Below are positions 24,865-34,469 of a stretch of 64,000 nucleotides of DNA, piece by piece. The notes beneath the pieces were generated by a model. The model was not told where the DNA came from, did no database searches, and saw nothing but the letters and a program-made list of their open reading frames with translations. The DNA lies in the NCBI RefSeq assembly GCF_001078595.1, contig NZ_LFTY01000002.1, forward strand, positions 604,123-668,122, written 5' to 3'. A program made the position numbers and the translations under genes. Every line of letters begins with the position of its first letter. Within the stretch, counting starts at the first letter, position 1. Source of the stretch: Candidatus Rhodobacter oscarellae (lineage in GTDB: Bacteria > Pseudomonadota > Alphaproteobacteria > Rhodobacterales > Rhodobacteraceae).

Positions 24865-25446
24865 CTACCGGCGAACGACCCGGATGATCTTTTCCTTCAC
24901 AAATACCGTTAGCTTGCCTTTGGGCTGGTTCTCTGCAGTCCAGTCCCTCAGCCTGTATCGCGCGAACTTGCACGTGCTTGGCATTCCAAGTGCGTAGCGG
25001 TAATCCGGCTTGAGGCCCAGCATGGGCCGCAGGTCCTTCTTTTTCTCTGCCGTCGCCCAATCCTTTCGCCAGTTCTGAGAAACCTTTGTCAGGTCTGTAA
25101 AAAACCTGAGGTTCCTTACATACACGCCGCGGTTGTTGCGCTCGCGCCCTGAATCGTGGACGTCGCTGACCCTTAGGAACTGGCTGTTGTTGCGCCCGGC
25201 AAAGATGTGGCCGACACGCGCGCCGCACACGGCGATCTTGCCGTCTTTTTCGACCAACTTCACAAAAAACAGCGCCTCCCACAGGTTACTCTTTCCGGCC
25301 AGGCGCTCCGATAGCTCTACCGCGGGATGCAGCACAAAGCTGCGATCTATGTTCGGCCCCTGGAATGTCTGAGCCAGCGTAGAGTTTGCGGAGAGCAAGA
25401 TTGCGGCGATTGTAACGAAAGCGCGACGCATTAGATTTCCCGTCAT
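24865..25446 (-). CDS. Secreted protein of unknown function, lower-GC
   Basis: 193 residues. The N-terminus MRRAFVTIAAILLSANSTLAQ is a signal peptide with likely cleavage after TLA (start at 25446 or the second Met). The mature protein is basic and rich in aromatic residues (EALFFVKLVEKDGKIAVCGARVG, FARYRLRDWTAEN) and contains two cysteines. Base composition is lower in GC than the flanking genes. No family is recognised. It sits 90 bp upstream of the other secreted unknown; an imperfect hairpin around 24790 lies between them. Confidence 0.65.
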   Translation of the reverse strand: MTGNLMRRAFVTIAAILLSANSTLAQTFQGPNIDRSFVLHPAVELSERLAGKSNLWEALFFVKLVEKDGKIAVCGARVGHIFAGRNNSQFLRVSDVHDSGRERNNRGVYVRNLRFFTDLTKVSQNWRKDWATAEKKKDLRPMLGLKPDYRYALGMPSTCKFARYRLRDWTAENQPKGKLTVFVKEKIIRVVRR

Positions 25447-25517
25447 AATTAGAAATATTTATCCGTGATCAATACATGGGTACTATGACTCTGTGTACAT
25501 GTAAATTTTTTTTAAAT

Positions 25518-26036
25518 TTATGTGGGCGGAGTACAAGATGCCTTTGCCGGTCTTTGGAGCGAGAAATACACACTGTCTGACCACTCGCCGCTTATGCAGA
25601 ATGTGTCGCGGGCAAAGCCGCTGACCTGGAACCCGAGCCGGGTCAGCAGCATGACCGAACCTGTGTTGCGCGGATCCACATCCGCGGTGATCTGGGGCAC
25701 ATCGGTGGTTGCCCAGAAATGGGAGATGATCGCGCCGAGGGCCTCGCTGGCGAGGCCTTTGCCCCAAAAATCCGGGTGCAGCAGATAGCCGATCTCGCTG
25801 CCCGAATGGACCCCACCGAGCCCGATCACCGTCTCGTTGTGATCGAACACGAAATAGCTCCGCGGCCCGTCCGCCTTAAGATTTTCCACGATCGGGCGGG
25901 TCTCTTCAGCGTTTTTATGCGGCGGGCTGGACCAATAGCGCATCGCGCGCGGGTCGCTGAAGATGGCAAAAAGCGGCGCGAGGTCTTCCTCTCGCGCCGC
26001 CCGTAGAACCAGTCGTTTGGTGGTGAGCCGGGTCAA
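25518..26036 (-). CDS. GNAT-family N-acetyltransferase (RimJ/RimL type)
   Basis: About 172 residues if translation begins at TTG 26036, just downstream of the gltA stop. The family motif LTTKRLVLRAAREEDLAPLF starts there. Acetyl-CoA-binding features are the EIGYLLHPDFWGKGLASEAL segment (Q/R-x-x-G-x-A-like loop) and DVDPRNTGSVMLLTRLGF, typical of ribosomal-protein-acetyltransferase-like GNATs. The frame is open further upstream into gltA, but that part has no family similarity. Its weak start and close spacing suggest coupling to gltA translation. Confidence 0.75.
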   Translation of the reverse strand: MTRLTTKRLVLRAAREEDLAPLFAIFSDPRAMRYWSSPPHKNAEETRPIVENLKADGPRSYFVFDHNETVIGLGGVHSGSEIGYLLHPDFWGKGLASEALGAIISHFWATTDVPQITADVDPRNTGSVMLLTRLGFQVSGFARDTFCISGEWSDSVYFSLQRPAKASCTPPT

Positions 26037-26052
26037 ACCAGTTCGCCCCAGG

Positions 26053-27345
26053 TCACCGCTTTTCGACGTCGATATAGTCGCGCGTCGTGTCGCCCTGGTA
26101 CAGCTGCCGCGGGCGCCCGATCTTGTGGTGCGGATCCTCAAGCTGCTCTTTCCATTGCGAAATCCAGCCCACCGTTCGCGACAGCGCGAAGATCGGCGTG
26201 AACATCGAGGTGGGAAAGCCCATCGCCTCTAGAATGATGCCCGAGTAGAAATCCACATTCGGGAACAGCTTTTTCTCGGCGAAATAGGGATCATCCAGCG
26301 CCTGCTTTTCCAGCGCCTTGGCCACCTGAAGCTTGGGGTTGTTCTCAACACCCAGAAGCTCCAGCACCTCGTCGGCGGATTGCTTCATCACCGTCGCGCG
26401 CGGGTCGAAGTTTTTGTACACCCGGTGCCCGAAGCCCATCAGGCGGAACGGATCGGACTTGTCCTTGGCGCGGGCGATATATTCGGGGATGCGATCCACC
26501 GAGCCGATCTCTTCGAGCATCTCCAGGCAGGCCTGGTTCGCGCCGCCATGGGCGGGGCCCCAGAGGCAGGCGATGCCCGCCGCGATGCAGGCAAAGGGGT
26601 TCGCGCCCGAGGACGAGGCCAGCCGCACCGTCGAGGTCGAGGCGTTCTGCTCGTGATCCGCATGCAGGGTGAAGATCCGGTCCATCGCGCGCGCCAGGAT
26701 CGGGTTCACCTCGTATTCCTCGGCGGGCACCGCAAAGCACATGCGCAGGAAGTTCGAGGCATAATCCAGATCGTTGCGCGGATACACAAAGGGCTGGCCG
26801 ATATGGTACTTATACGCCCAGGCCGCGATGGTCGGCATCTTGGCGATAAGGCGGATCGAGGCGACCTCGCGCTGGTGCGGGTCGCTGATATCGGTGGAAT
26901 CGTGGTAGAAGGCCGACATCGCGCCCACGACGCCCACCAGGATCGCCATCGGATGCGCGTCGCGCCGGAAGCCGCGGAAGAAATAGGTCATCTGATCGTG
27001 CAACATCGTGTGGTTGGTGACCAGGTTCTCGAACTCTTCCAGCTGCTCACCCGTGGGCAATTCGCCATAGAGCAGCAGGTAGCAGACCTCTAGATAGTGG
27101 CTTTTCTCGGCGAGCTGGTCGATCGGATAGCCGCGATGCAGCAATTCGCCCTTGTCGCCGTCGATGAAGGTGATCGTGGAATCGCAGCTTGCCGTGGAGG
27201 TAAAGCCCGGATCATAGGTGAAAACACCGCCTTGCGCGTAGAGCTTCCGGATATCCAGCACGTCTGGGCCGGCGGTGGGTGAATAGATCGGTAGCTCGAT
27301 TTCTTTGTCTTCCAATCGAAGCGTCGCGGATTTGCTATCTGCCAT
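26053..27345 (-). CDS. gltA: Citrate synthase
   Basis: 430 residues from ATG 27345, chosen because AAGGGAAG lies just upstream. It is the large type II hexameric citrate synthase of Gram-negative bacteria. Catalytic segments are visible: [16 protein letters not shown] with active-site His, [14 protein letters not shown] with the second His/Arg, and the terminal Asp region [14 protein letters not shown]. It condenses acetyl-CoA and oxaloacetate at the entry of the TCA cycle. It follows gltX on the same strand after 67 bp, with GNAT downstream. Confidence 0.95.
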   Translation of the reverse strand: MADSKSATLRLEDKEIELPIYSPTAGPDVLDIRKLYAQGGVFTYDPGFTSTASCDSTITFIDGDKGELLHRGYPIDQLAEKSHYLEVCYLLLYGELPTGEQLEEFENLVTNHTMLHDQMTYFFRGFRRDAHPMAILVGVVGAMSAFYHDSTDISDPHQREVASIRLIAKMPTIAAWAYKYHIGQPFVYPRNDLDYASNFLRMCFAVPAEEYEVNPILARAMDRIFTLHADHEQNASTSTVRLASSSGANPFACIAAGIACLWGPAHGGANQACLEMLEEIGSVDRIPEYIARAKDKSDPFRLMGFGHRVYKNFDPRATVMKQSADEVLELLGVENNPKLQVAKALEKQALDDPYFAEKKLFPNVDFYSGIILEAMGFPTSMFTPIFALSRTVGWISQWKEQLEDPHHKIGRPRQLYQGDTTRDYIDVEKR

Positions 27346-27412
27346 CGTCTTCCCTTTCATTTAAGCGCTGCGGCCCGTGTTGGGGGAGTGCCACAGCAGT
27401 ATGGGCGGGTGC

Positions 27413-28819
27413 CTAAGTACCCGTCACGTCCTGGATGCGTAGAAGCGTTTCTTCGCGGCCCAGAACCATCATCATGTCAAACACGCTCGGAGACACCGTG
27501 CGCCCGGCGAGAACCGCGCGCAATGGCTGCGCCAGCTTGCCCATCTTGGTGCCGTTTTGCTCGGCGACCTGCGCGACAACTTCCTCTAAAAGGTCGCGGT
27601 TCCAGCTAGCATTTTGCAGGTGCGGCGTCAATTGCTGCAGTATACCACGGGATACATCATCCAGTGCCTTCGCCGATTTCTCATCCGGCTCCATCGGCCT
27701 GGACTTCAGAACAAAGCGCGCCTTATCAACGAGTTGCCCGAAGGACTTCGCCCCACCTTTGAGGCAGTACATCGCGGATTCCAACCCGTTTCTTTGGTGG
27801 TCGGACAGCTCTTGCTGACCGGATGCGGCCAGATACGCCTCTATTTCTGCTACGAGTGCAGCATCGTCGGCCACGGCCATATGCTGGCCCGATAAGTTCT
27901 CGAGTTTCTTGAGGTCAAACCGCGCCGGCGAGCGCCCGATTCCGTCCAGGTCGAACCAGTCCCGGGCCTGCGCGTCGGTGAAGAATTCGTCATCGCCATG
28001 GCTCCATCCGAGCCGCGCAAGGTAGTTGCGCATCGCCGCCGCCGGGTAGCCCATTGCCTGGTATTCTTCCACCCCAAGCGCGCCGTGCCGCTTGCTAAGC
28101 TTCTTGCCGTCGGGCCCGTGGATCAGCGGGATATGCGCCCAGACCGGCACGTCCCAGCCCATCGCGTTGTAGACCGACATCTGCCGCGCCGCGTTGGCCA
28201 AATGGTCGTCGCCCCGGATCACATGCGTGATCCCCATATCATGATCGTCCACAACAACAGCCAACATGTAGGTGGGCGTACCGTCAGATCGTAAACAAAT
28301 CATATCATCCAGCTCGCTATTCTGGATGGTTACGTCGCCCTGCACCTTGTCTTTTATGACCGTCGCGCCTTCCTGCGGCGCCTTGACGCGGATCGCGAAA
28401 GGCGCGTCGGGATGCGTGGCGGGGTCGGCGTCGCGCCAGGGCGAGCGGAAAAGCGTCGAGCGGCCCTCGGCCCGGGCTGCCTCGCGGAAGGCGGCGATCT
28501 CGTCCTGGGTGGAGAAGCATTTATACGCCGCGCCATCGGCGAGCATCTGATGCGCCACCTCGGCATGGCGGTCGGCGCGCGCGAACTGGCTGACCGTGTC
28601 GCCGTCCCAATCAAGCCCCAGCCAGGTCATGCCGCGATAGATCGCCTCGGTCGCCTCGGGGGTGGAGCGGGCGCGATCGGTGTCCTCGACGCGCAAAAGA
28701 AACGTGCCGCCGTGCTTGCGGGCAAAGAGCCAGTTGAAAAGCGCGGTGCGCGCCGTGCCGATATGCATGTAGCCGGTCGGAGATGGGGCAATTCGTGTGA
28801 CCACTTCGGTGTGAGACAT
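27413..28819 (-). CDS. gltX: Glutamyl-tRNA synthetase
   Basis: 468 residues from ATG 28819 ([16 protein letters not shown]). Class I synthetase motifs are present: the HIGH-type [12 protein letters not shown] and the KMSKS-type KLSKRHG. A zinc-knuckle is not evident. The C-terminal helical anticodon-binding region is intact. It charges tRNA-Glu (and possibly tRNA-Gln in species without GlnRS). Gene order gltX-gltA, divergent from comEC, is the arrangement seen in this bacterial family. Confidence 0.95.
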   Translation of the reverse strand: MSHTEVVTRIAPSPTGYMHIGTARTALFNWLFARKHGGTFLLRVEDTDRARSTPEATEAIYRGMTWLGLDWDGDTVSQFARADRHAEVAHQMLADGAAYKCFSTQDEIAAFREAARAEGRSTLFRSPWRDADPATHPDAPFAIRVKAPQEGATVIKDKVQGDVTIQNSELDDMICLRSDGTPTYMLAVVVDDHDMGITHVIRGDDHLANAARQMSVYNAMGWDVPVWAHIPLIHGPDGKKLSKRHGALGVEEYQAMGYPAAAMRNYLARLGWSHGDDEFFTDAQARDWFDLDGIGRSPARFDLKKLENLSGQHMAVADDAALVAEIEAYLAASGQQELSDHQRNGLESAMYCLKGGAKSFGQLVDKARFVLKSRPMEPDEKSAKALDDVSRGILQQLTPHLQNASWNRDLLEEVVAQVAEQNGTKMGKLAQPLRAVLAGRTVSPSVFDMMMVLGREETLLRIQDVTGT

Positions 28820-28947
28820 GCCGACGTTAACCTTCTGGAAACTATGAGTGCCTAGATGTTCACGCGGTCTATTCAATCACGAATGCGAGGACAAGAGCAG
28901 GCTCGTAAATGCGTCTATATAGCTCAAGGCAAAGCGAAAATCGCCAC

Positions 28948-28986
28948 CGCGCCATTTCGCATGAGCAATTTCTTCGCGCCATTTCG
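28948..28986. repeat. Direct repeat in the gltX/comEC divergent promoter region
   Basis: CGCGCCATTTCG occurs twice, at 28948-28959 and 28975-28986, 27 bp start to start, just before the comEC start. It could be a regulator site or chance; no further support. Confidence 0.4.
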
Positions 28987-29000
28987 TGCATCGGAATGCG

Positions 29001-31028
29001 ATGTTAGCCCGTGTTCTTAATGCGCAGCGGGGGCATTTGTTCTATTGGGCGCCGGTCCTGCTGGCGATGGGAATCGGCTGCTACTTTGCGCTGCGCTTTG
29101 AGCCATCGCTTGCGCATTTTGGCGCGATCGCCGGGCTGGCGGCATGTCTGCTGCTGATCGCCGCTGTGACGCCGCCGGAGACGCGCCCAATCCCCATAGG
29201 CAGTGCCCTGTTCCTGTTGGGGTTTTTGCTGGCCGGAGCGCGCGCGCATTCGGTCGCCGAACCGGTGCTGGGCTTTCGCTACTATGGCCCGATTGAGGGG
29301 CGCATTGTGGCGGTGGATCGCTCGCATTCCGACAAGCTGCGCCTGACGCTTGATCAGGTCAGGCTGGACCGCGTGCGACCAGGGCGCACCCCCGCGAAGG
29401 TACGCGTGTCGCTGCATGGCGAGCGCCATTTTGACCCGGTGCCGGGCCTGCGCGTGATGATGACGGGGCATTTGTCGCCGCCACAGGGGCCGGTGGAGCC
29501 CGGCGGCTTTGATTTCCGATTGATGGCCTGGTTCCAAGGGCTCGGCGCTGTGGGGTATACCCGCACCCCGGCCCTGATTGCCGCACCGGCAGAGCAGGGC
29601 GCGTTCGAGCTTTGGGTGCACCGGCTGCGCCTGCGGATCTCGTTGGCGGTTCAAGATGCGCTTCCGGGGCGTGCCGGGGCCTTTGCCGCGGCGGTCACGA
29701 CGGGGGATCGCTCTGGCATGGATCGCGCGGTGATTGAGGATCTGCGATCGTCAAACCTGTCGCATCTGCTGGCGATCAGCGGGCTGCATATGGGGCTGTT
29801 GACGGGCGTGGTTTTTGCCGGGTTCCGCTTGTCGCTGGCCTTGGTGCCGCGATTGGCGTTGCGTTTGCCGGTCAAAAAGATCGCCGCTGTGGCGGCGCTC
29901 TTGGCCGGTGCGTTCTATTACCTGCTGTCGGGCGGAAACGTGGCGACGGAACGGGCCTTTATTATGGTCAGCGTGATGTTTGCCGCGATCCTGCTGGATC
30001 GCCGCGCGATTACCATCCGCGCGGTGGCGATTGCGGCCTTGATCGTGCTGTTACTGCGACCCGAGACATTGATCTCGCCCGGCTTTCAGATGTCGTTTGC
30101 GGCGACGACCGCGCTGGTTGCCGTCTTCGGGGCGCTGCGCGAATGGAACAGCCATGTCTTGCCAAAGTGGAGCCGTCCGGTTCTGGCGGTGGTGTTATCC
30201 TCGGCGGTGGCGGGGTTGGCCACGGCGCCGGTGGCGGCGGCGCATTTCAATCGCCTGGCGGATTTCGGCCTTTTGGCGAATGTCTTGTCGGTGCCCATGA
30301 TGGGCCTGGTGGTGATGCCGGGGGCGGTTCTTGCGGCGGCCTTGGCGCCATTGGGCCTGGCCTGGGTGGGGCTGGCAGTGATGCGGCCCGGCATTGACTG
30401 GATCCTTGGGGTCGCCGGCTGGGTGGCAAATCTGGAGGGAGCGGTAACGCCGGTGGTGACGCCCTCCGGCTGGGTGCTGCCCATCCTGGCATTGGGCGCG
30501 CTTTGGCTGGTGCTCTGGCGGGGGCCGGCGCGCGCGCTGGGGCTGGCGCCGATAACGGCGGCATTCGTGCTTTGGGCGCTGGCTGACCGGCCGCAGGTCC
30601 TGGTCGCGGAATCCGGTGGATTGGTGGGAGTGTTGACGGCTCAGGGGCGCGCGCTCTCCAAGCCGAAAGGGGATGGCTTCACCGCCGAGGTCTGGTTGGA
30701 GAATGACGGCGACGCGGTGGCGCAGGAAACCGCTTTCGAGCGCTACGGCTTTCTGGGCCCAAAGGGCGACATGCGCCTGGAGTTGCGCGGGCACCGCATC
30801 GCGTTGCTCAGCGGTCGCGGCCTTGAGGCCCGCGTGGCGGAGGCCTGTCGCTCTGCCGACGTCATCGTGGTGGCAAAGCGCCTTGAGGGCCCGGTGCCCT
30901 GCGATGTGTATGACCAAGCGCGTCTGCGCGAGGTCGGGGCTTTGTCGGTGACGTTCGAGGCGGGCGCGCTCAAGCTGCAAGGCGCGAAGGAACGCGCCGG
31001 TGTGCGGCCCTGGTCGGGCGCGCGCTAG
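29001..31028 (+). CDS. comEC: ComEC/Rec2-family DNA-uptake channel protein
   Basis: About 675 residues from ATG 29001 (GTG at 28986 is an alternative). The N-terminal hydrophobic segment and soluble OB-like DUF4131 domain (about 90-170, GRIVAVDRSHSDKLRLTL) precede the multi-helix Competence domain with its marker LLAISGLHMGLLTGVVF. The C-terminal soluble part lacks the HxHxDH metal motif of the beta-lactamase-like nuclease domain seen in Bacillus ComEC. The channel moves single-stranded DNA across the inner membrane during transformation. The stop abuts the lexA stop tail-to-tail with no intervening base. Confidence 0.85.
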   Translation: MLARVLNAQRGHLFYWAPVLLAMGIGCYFALRFEPSLAHFGAIAGLAACLLLIAAVTPPETRPIPIGSALFLLGFLLAGARAHSVAEPVLGFRYYGPIEGRIVAVDRSHSDKLRLTLDQVRLDRVRPGRTPAKVRVSLHGERHFDPVPGLRVMMTGHLSPPQGPVEPGGFDFRLMAWFQGLGAVGYTRTPALIAAPAEQGAFELWVHRLRLRISLAVQDALPGRAGAFAAAVTTGDRSGMDRAVIEDLRSSNLSHLLAISGLHMGLLTGVVFAGFRLSLALVPRLALRLPVKKIAAVAALLAGAFYYLLSGGNVATERAFIMVSVMFAAILLDRRAITIRAVAIAALIVLLLRPETLISPGFQMSFAATTALVAVFGALREWNSHVLPKWSRPVLAVVLSSAVAGLATAPVAAAHFNRLADFGLLANVLSVPMMGLVVMPGAVLAAALAPLGLAWVGLAVMRPGIDWILGVAGWVANLEGAVTPVVTPSGWVLPILALGALWLVLWRGPARALGLAPITAAFVLWALADRPQVLVAESGGLVGVLTAQGRALSKPKGDGFTAEVWLENDGDAVAQETAFERYGFLGPKGDMRLELRGHRIALLSGRGLEARVAEACRSADVIVVAKRLEGPVPCDVYDQARLREVGALSVTFEAGALKLQGAKERAGVRPWSGAR

Positions 31029-31724
31029 CTAGTAGGTGCGAATCAGCCCGACAAGGCGCCCCTGGACCCGCACCTGATCGTCACGGAACACCCGCGTCTC
31101 GTAGGCAGGGTTCGCGGCCTCGAGCGCTATGGCATTCCCGCGCCGACGAAAGCGCTTAAGCGTCGCCTCATGGCCTTCGACAAGGGCCACCACAATCTCG
31201 CCATTGTCGGCGGTGTCCGTCTCGCGGATCACGACGACATCGCCGTCATTGATCCCGGCGTCGATCATGGAATCGCCCTTCACCTCAAGCGCGTAGTGGT
31301 GGGCCTTATCGGCGATCATGCCGCCCGGCACGGCGACATTGGTCTGCACGTGGCTGATCGCCTCGATCGGGACCCCTGCGGCAATGCGCCCCATCAGGGG
31401 CACCTCTGAGGCGTGGATCGCCTCGACCGGCGCAGCACCCTGGGGCGGATCGACCCTGTCGCCCTCAATCACGCGCGGGGTGAAGCCCTGCGGCGTCGCA
31501 TCGGCCAAGGGCTGCGGCAGCCTCACGATCTCAATGGCGCGGGCGCGGTGCGCCAGCCGCCGGATGAAGCCGCGCTCTTCCAGCGCGGTGATCAGGCGGT
31601 GGATCCCCGACTTAGAGCGCAGGTCCAGCGCCTCTTTCATCTCGTCAAACGAGGGCGGCACGCCGTCGCGCATCATGCGCTTGTTGATGAAATCCAGTAA
31701 TTCCAGTTGCTTCTTGGTGAGCAT
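31029..31724 (-). CDS. lexA: LexA SOS repressor
   Basis: 231 residues from [10 protein letters not shown] (ATG 31724). The N-terminal winged helix (1-65) binds SOS boxes. The C-terminal S24-type domain has the self-cleavage site Ala116-Gly117 (GRIAAGVP), nucleophile Ser152 (KGDSMID) and general base Lys190 (ATLKRF). RecA filaments on damaged DNA trigger autocleavage and derepression. The promoter carries two overlapping GTTC-N7-GTTC boxes about 45 bp upstream, so the gene is autoregulated. It follows the trpC-moaC-moeA cluster on the same strand but has its own promoter. Confidence 0.95.
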   Translation of the reverse strand: MLTKKQLELLDFINKRMMRDGVPPSFDEMKEALDLRSKSGIHRLITALEERGFIRRLAHRARAIEIVRLPQPLADATPQGFTPRVIEGDRVDPPQGAAPVEAIHASEVPLMGRIAAGVPIEAISHVQTNVAVPGGMIADKAHHYALEVKGDSMIDAGINDGDVVVIRETDTADNGEIVVALVEGHEATLKRFRRRGNAIALEAANPAYETRVFRDDQVRVQGRLVGLIRTY

Positions 31725-31768
31725 GTTCCGCACCCTGTCTATTTATTGGCGGCCTTTACGATGGGCCT

Positions 31769-31794
31769 GTTCAGGGTATGTTCTACCAGTGTTC
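31769..31794. promoter_or_regulatory. Double overlapping LexA box
   Basis: GTTC occurs at 31769-31772, 31780-31783 and 31791-31794, each separated by exactly seven bases, giving two overlapping copies of the alphaproteobacterial SOS box GTTC-N7-GTTC. It lies 45-70 bp upstream of the lexA start. The tandem arrangement may allow two LexA dimers and a steeper response. Confidence 0.85.
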
Positions 31795-31892
31795 CTGTTT
31801 CGTGTCAAACGGGGAGGGTTCTGGGGCTGCAACGATTTGGCTTCGCGGATCTGCAAGAATCTTCATGCTTTGTTAACTGGACGGGAGACAAT

Positions 31893-31925
31893 ATGAAACT
31901 GGGTGGGCGCTGGAGGCGCTTGTAA
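31893..31925 (+). CDS. Possible 10-residue peptide upstream of a stem-loop
   Basis: ATG at 31893 is preceded by GGGAG at an ideal 5-base spacing and encodes MKLGGRWRRL before TAA. It lies in the lexA-moeA gap on the strand opposite to both genes. A branched hairpin follows immediately. It may be a short mRNA or a regulatory RNA, or chance. No gene follows on this strand for more than 5 kb. Confidence 0.3.
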   Translation: MKLGGRWRRL

Positions 31926-31986
31926 CTCAAACGGTTCCCCAACCGCCACCCGTGTAGGGTGGTGCGATTCGGTTTGAGATTTATTT
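31926..31986 (+). terminator. Branched hairpin with T-rich tail
   Basis: CTCAAAC (31926-31932) pairs with GTTTGAG (31972-31978), enclosing CCACCC / GGGTGG (31946-31951 and 31957-31962). ATTTATTT follows at 31979-31986. The T-rich side is on the plus strand, so it could terminate a short plus-strand RNA ending opposite the lexA-moeA gap. The opposite strand has no U tract for moeA. Confidence 0.5.
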
Positions 31987-32017
31987 AACGGCTCAACGCA
32001 ATCTCCCGATGGGCGTC

Positions 32018-33178
32018 TTAGATGGGAACATACTCCACCGCATCGCCTGACCTGCGCGTGCCGTCCTTGACTGGGCGGATCAAAAGCGCGTTTGCGTCGC
32101 CCAGGACCGACAGAAGCGAGCTGTCTTGGCGCTCGAACGGCGCTATGCCCTCATGCGTCAGGCGCGCGCGCATGTAATGTTCCCGCGGGCCGTTGGGACC
32201 GATATCGACCGCCAGTTCCGCGCGCTGCCTTGGCGCAGGGTGCTCGCCCAAGCCCAGCATCGCACGCAGCATGGGCAGCACGAAGATAGTGCCGCAGACC
32301 AGCGAAGAGACCGGGTTGCCTGGCAGGCCGATCATGGCGCTTTGGCCAATGCGCCCGGCCATCAGCGGTTTGCCGGGGCGCATCGCGATCTTGTAAAACG
32401 CGCGCTCCATGCCCAGCGCCTCCGCCACCGGTGCCACAAGGTCATGGTCGCCGACCGATGCGCCGCCAATGGTCACGATGAGATCCGCGCCCTGCGCAAT
32501 CTCGAAAGCGGTGCGCAGGCTGGGGGCGTTATCGCGCGCAATTGGCAGCACCCGCGGTAGGCCGCCGGTCTCTGCCACCATGGCGGCCAGTCCGACCGCG
32601 TTGGACGCGATGATCTGGTCGGGACCGGGGTCCTCTCCGGGCATCACCAACTCGTCCCCGGTGGCAATGATGGCCACCGTCGGGCGGCGCGTGACCGGCA
32701 CCTCGGACACATTCATCGCGGCGAGCATGGCCAGATCGGAGGGGCGGAGCAGCCGCGGCGGCGCGATCTCGGCGCCCGCCGCGAAATCCCCGCCCGCCGG
32801 GCGGATATAGGGCGCGGTGTCCATGTTCTCGCGCAGGGTGATTGTGTCGCCGTCGCGGGTCACGTCCTCTTGGATGATCACCCGGTTGGCGCCGCCGGGG
32901 ACCGGGGCGCCGGTGAAGATCCGCACGGCCTCTCCCAGGCCCACAGCGCCGCCAAAGCCATGGCCCGCCGCGCTTTCTCCTATCACAGTGAAGGGCCCGG
33001 ACCCATCGATCACCGCGTAGCCGTCCATGGCGGAGGCGGCGAAGGGCGGCTGATCGCGCCGCGCCGCAACGGGCCGGGCCAACACGCGCCCATTCGCTTG
33101 CGCCAGAGGCACAATTTCTGCGTCCAGCGGTTCCACCAGCGCGAAGAGTGCCGTTAGCGCCTCATCGACAGAGATCAT
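32018..33178 (-). CDS. moeA: Molybdopterin molybdenumtransferase
   Basis: 386 residues, normal for MoeA. It inserts molybdate into adenylated molybdopterin. The N-terminal domains carry [20 protein letters not shown] and AMDGYAV. The MoCF domain contains the substrate-binding [11 protein letters not shown] segment, and [10 protein letters not shown] is the conserved C-terminal motif. It overlaps moaC by 4 nt and lies at the 3' end of the trpC-moaC-moeA transcript. Confidence 0.95.
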   Translation of the reverse strand: MISVDEALTALFALVEPLDAEIVPLAQANGRVLARPVAARRDQPPFAASAMDGYAVIDGSGPFTVIGESAAGHGFGGAVGLGEAVRIFTGAPVPGGANRVIIQEDVTRDGDTITLRENMDTAPYIRPAGGDFAAGAEIAPPRLLRPSDLAMLAAMNVSEVPVTRRPTVAIIATGDELVMPGEDPGPDQIIASNAVGLAAMVAETGGLPRVLPIARDNAPSLRTAFEIAQGADLIVTIGGASVGDHDLVAPVAEALGMERAFYKIAMRPGKPLMAGRIGQSAMIGLPGNPVSSLVCGTIFVLPMLRAMLGLGEHPAPRQRAELAVDIGPNGPREHYMRARLTHEGIAPFERQDSSLLSVLGDANALLIRPVKDGTRRSGDAVEYVPI

Positions 33179-33648
33179 GTGGCTTCATAGCGGCCCGATT
33201 TGCCGCCATCCTTAAGGACAAGTCGGATGCCGTCGATCACCATGGACTTCTCAACCGCTTTGACCATGTCGTAGACCGTCAACGCGGCGGTGGAGACCGC
33301 CGTGAGCGCCTCCATCTCCACGCCCGTCTGGCCAGTAGTCTTCACAATGGCCTCGATGCGGATGCCGTCCGAGACGGGCTCTAATTCCAGCGCGACCTTG
33401 GTCACTGGCAGCGGGTGGCAGAGCGGTATCAGGTCGGCGGTCTTCTTTGCGCCCATGATGCCGGCGAGCCGCGCCACGCCCAGCACGTCGCCCTTCTTGG
33501 CGCGGCCCTCGGTGATCATCGCCAGGGTCTGCGCCGACATGCGCACAAAGCCCTCGGCCACGGCCACGCGGCTGGTGACGTCTTTGTCCGAGACGTCCAC
33601 CATATGGGCGCGTCCCTGGGCGTCGAAATGGGTCAGCGCGCCGGTCAT
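33175..33648 (-). CDS. moaC: Cyclic pyranopterin monophosphate synthase
   Basis: 157 residues, full length. Together with MoaA it converts GTP to cyclic pyranopterin monophosphate, the first step of molybdenum-cofactor synthesis. Conserved motifs are [32 protein letters not shown] with the catalytic-site His, and [19 protein letters not shown]...KAVEK. It overlaps trpC upstream and moeA downstream by 4 nt each. Confidence 0.95.
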   Translation of the reverse strand: MTGALTHFDAQGRAHMVDVSDKDVTSRVAVAEGFVRMSAQTLAMITEGRAKKGDVLGVARLAGIMGAKKTADLIPLCHPLPVTKVALELEPVSDGIRIEAIVKTTGQTGVEMEALTAVSTAALTVYDMVKAVEKSMVIDGIRLVLKDGGKSGRYEAT

Positions 33649-34448
33649 GCGGGCACCGGGTCGGCCAGCAGCGTGCGCGTGGCCACCGCGACGTCGTCTT
33701 GGCGCATGAGGCTCTCGCCGATCAGGAAGCTCCGGGCGCCGTAATCGGCCATATCCGCAAGGTCGGCGGGGGTGAACAGACCGCTCTCACAGACCAGCAT
33801 TCGGTCCTCGGGGAGGCGTTTGGACAGCGCGCGCGTGGTGTCCAGAGTGACCTCAAAGGTCTTCAGGTTGCGGTTGTTCACGCCGATCATCGGCGATCTC
33901 AGCCGCAACCCGCGGTCAAGCTCCTCGGCATCGTGCACCTCTACCAGCACGTCCATGCCCCATTCGAACGCCGCCGATTCGAGTTCCGCGGCCTGGGTGT
34001 CGGTGACGCTGGCCATGATGATCAGGATGCAATCGGCGCCCCAGGCGCGGGCCTCGGCCACCTGGTAGGTGTCATACATGAAATCCTTGCGCAGCGCGGG
34101 CAGGGACACGGCGTCTCGCGCGCCGGTCAGGAACTCCGGCGCGCCCTGAAAGCTGGGCGTGTCCGTGAGCACCGAGAGGCAGGTCGCCCCCCCCGCCTCG
34201 TAGGCTCGCGCCAGAGCGGGCGGGTCAAAATCAGGCCGGATCAGGCCCTTGGAGGGGCTGGCCTTCTTGATCTCGGCGATCAGGCCATAGCCGGTGGCCG
34301 AGGCCGATCGCAGGGCGGAATAAAAGCCCCGCGGAGGCGCGGCGGTAAGCGCTGCGGCCTCCAATTCGGCAAGCGGGCGGGCCGCCTTGGCGGCGGCGAT
34401 CTCTTCGAGCTTGTAGGCTTTGATCTTGTCGAGCACGTTTTGGGTCAT
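33645..34448 (-). CDS. trpC: Indole-3-glycerol phosphate synthase
   Basis: 267 residues, a single-function TrpC (not fused to TrpF). The TIM-barrel active-site residues lie in [51 protein letters not shown] and VCESGLFT. It cyclises CdRP to indole-3-glycerol phosphate in tryptophan synthesis. It usually follows trpD directly in this family; here ung and a palindromic element lie between them. Its stop overlaps moaC. Confidence 0.95.
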   Translation of the reverse strand: MTQNVLDKIKAYKLEEIAAAKAARPLAELEAAALTAAPPRGFYSALRSASATGYGLIAEIKKASPSKGLIRPDFDPPALARAYEAGGATCLSVLTDTPSFQGAPEFLTGARDAVSLPALRKDFMYDTYQVAEARAWGADCILIIMASVTDTQAAELESAAFEWGMDVLVEVHDAEELDRGLRLRSPMIGVNNRNLKTFEVTLDTTRALSKRLPEDRMLVCESGLFTPADLADMADYGARSFLIGESLMRQDDVAVATRTLLADPVPA

Positions 34449-34469
34449 GGCGCCCTGGATACGCGGCTC

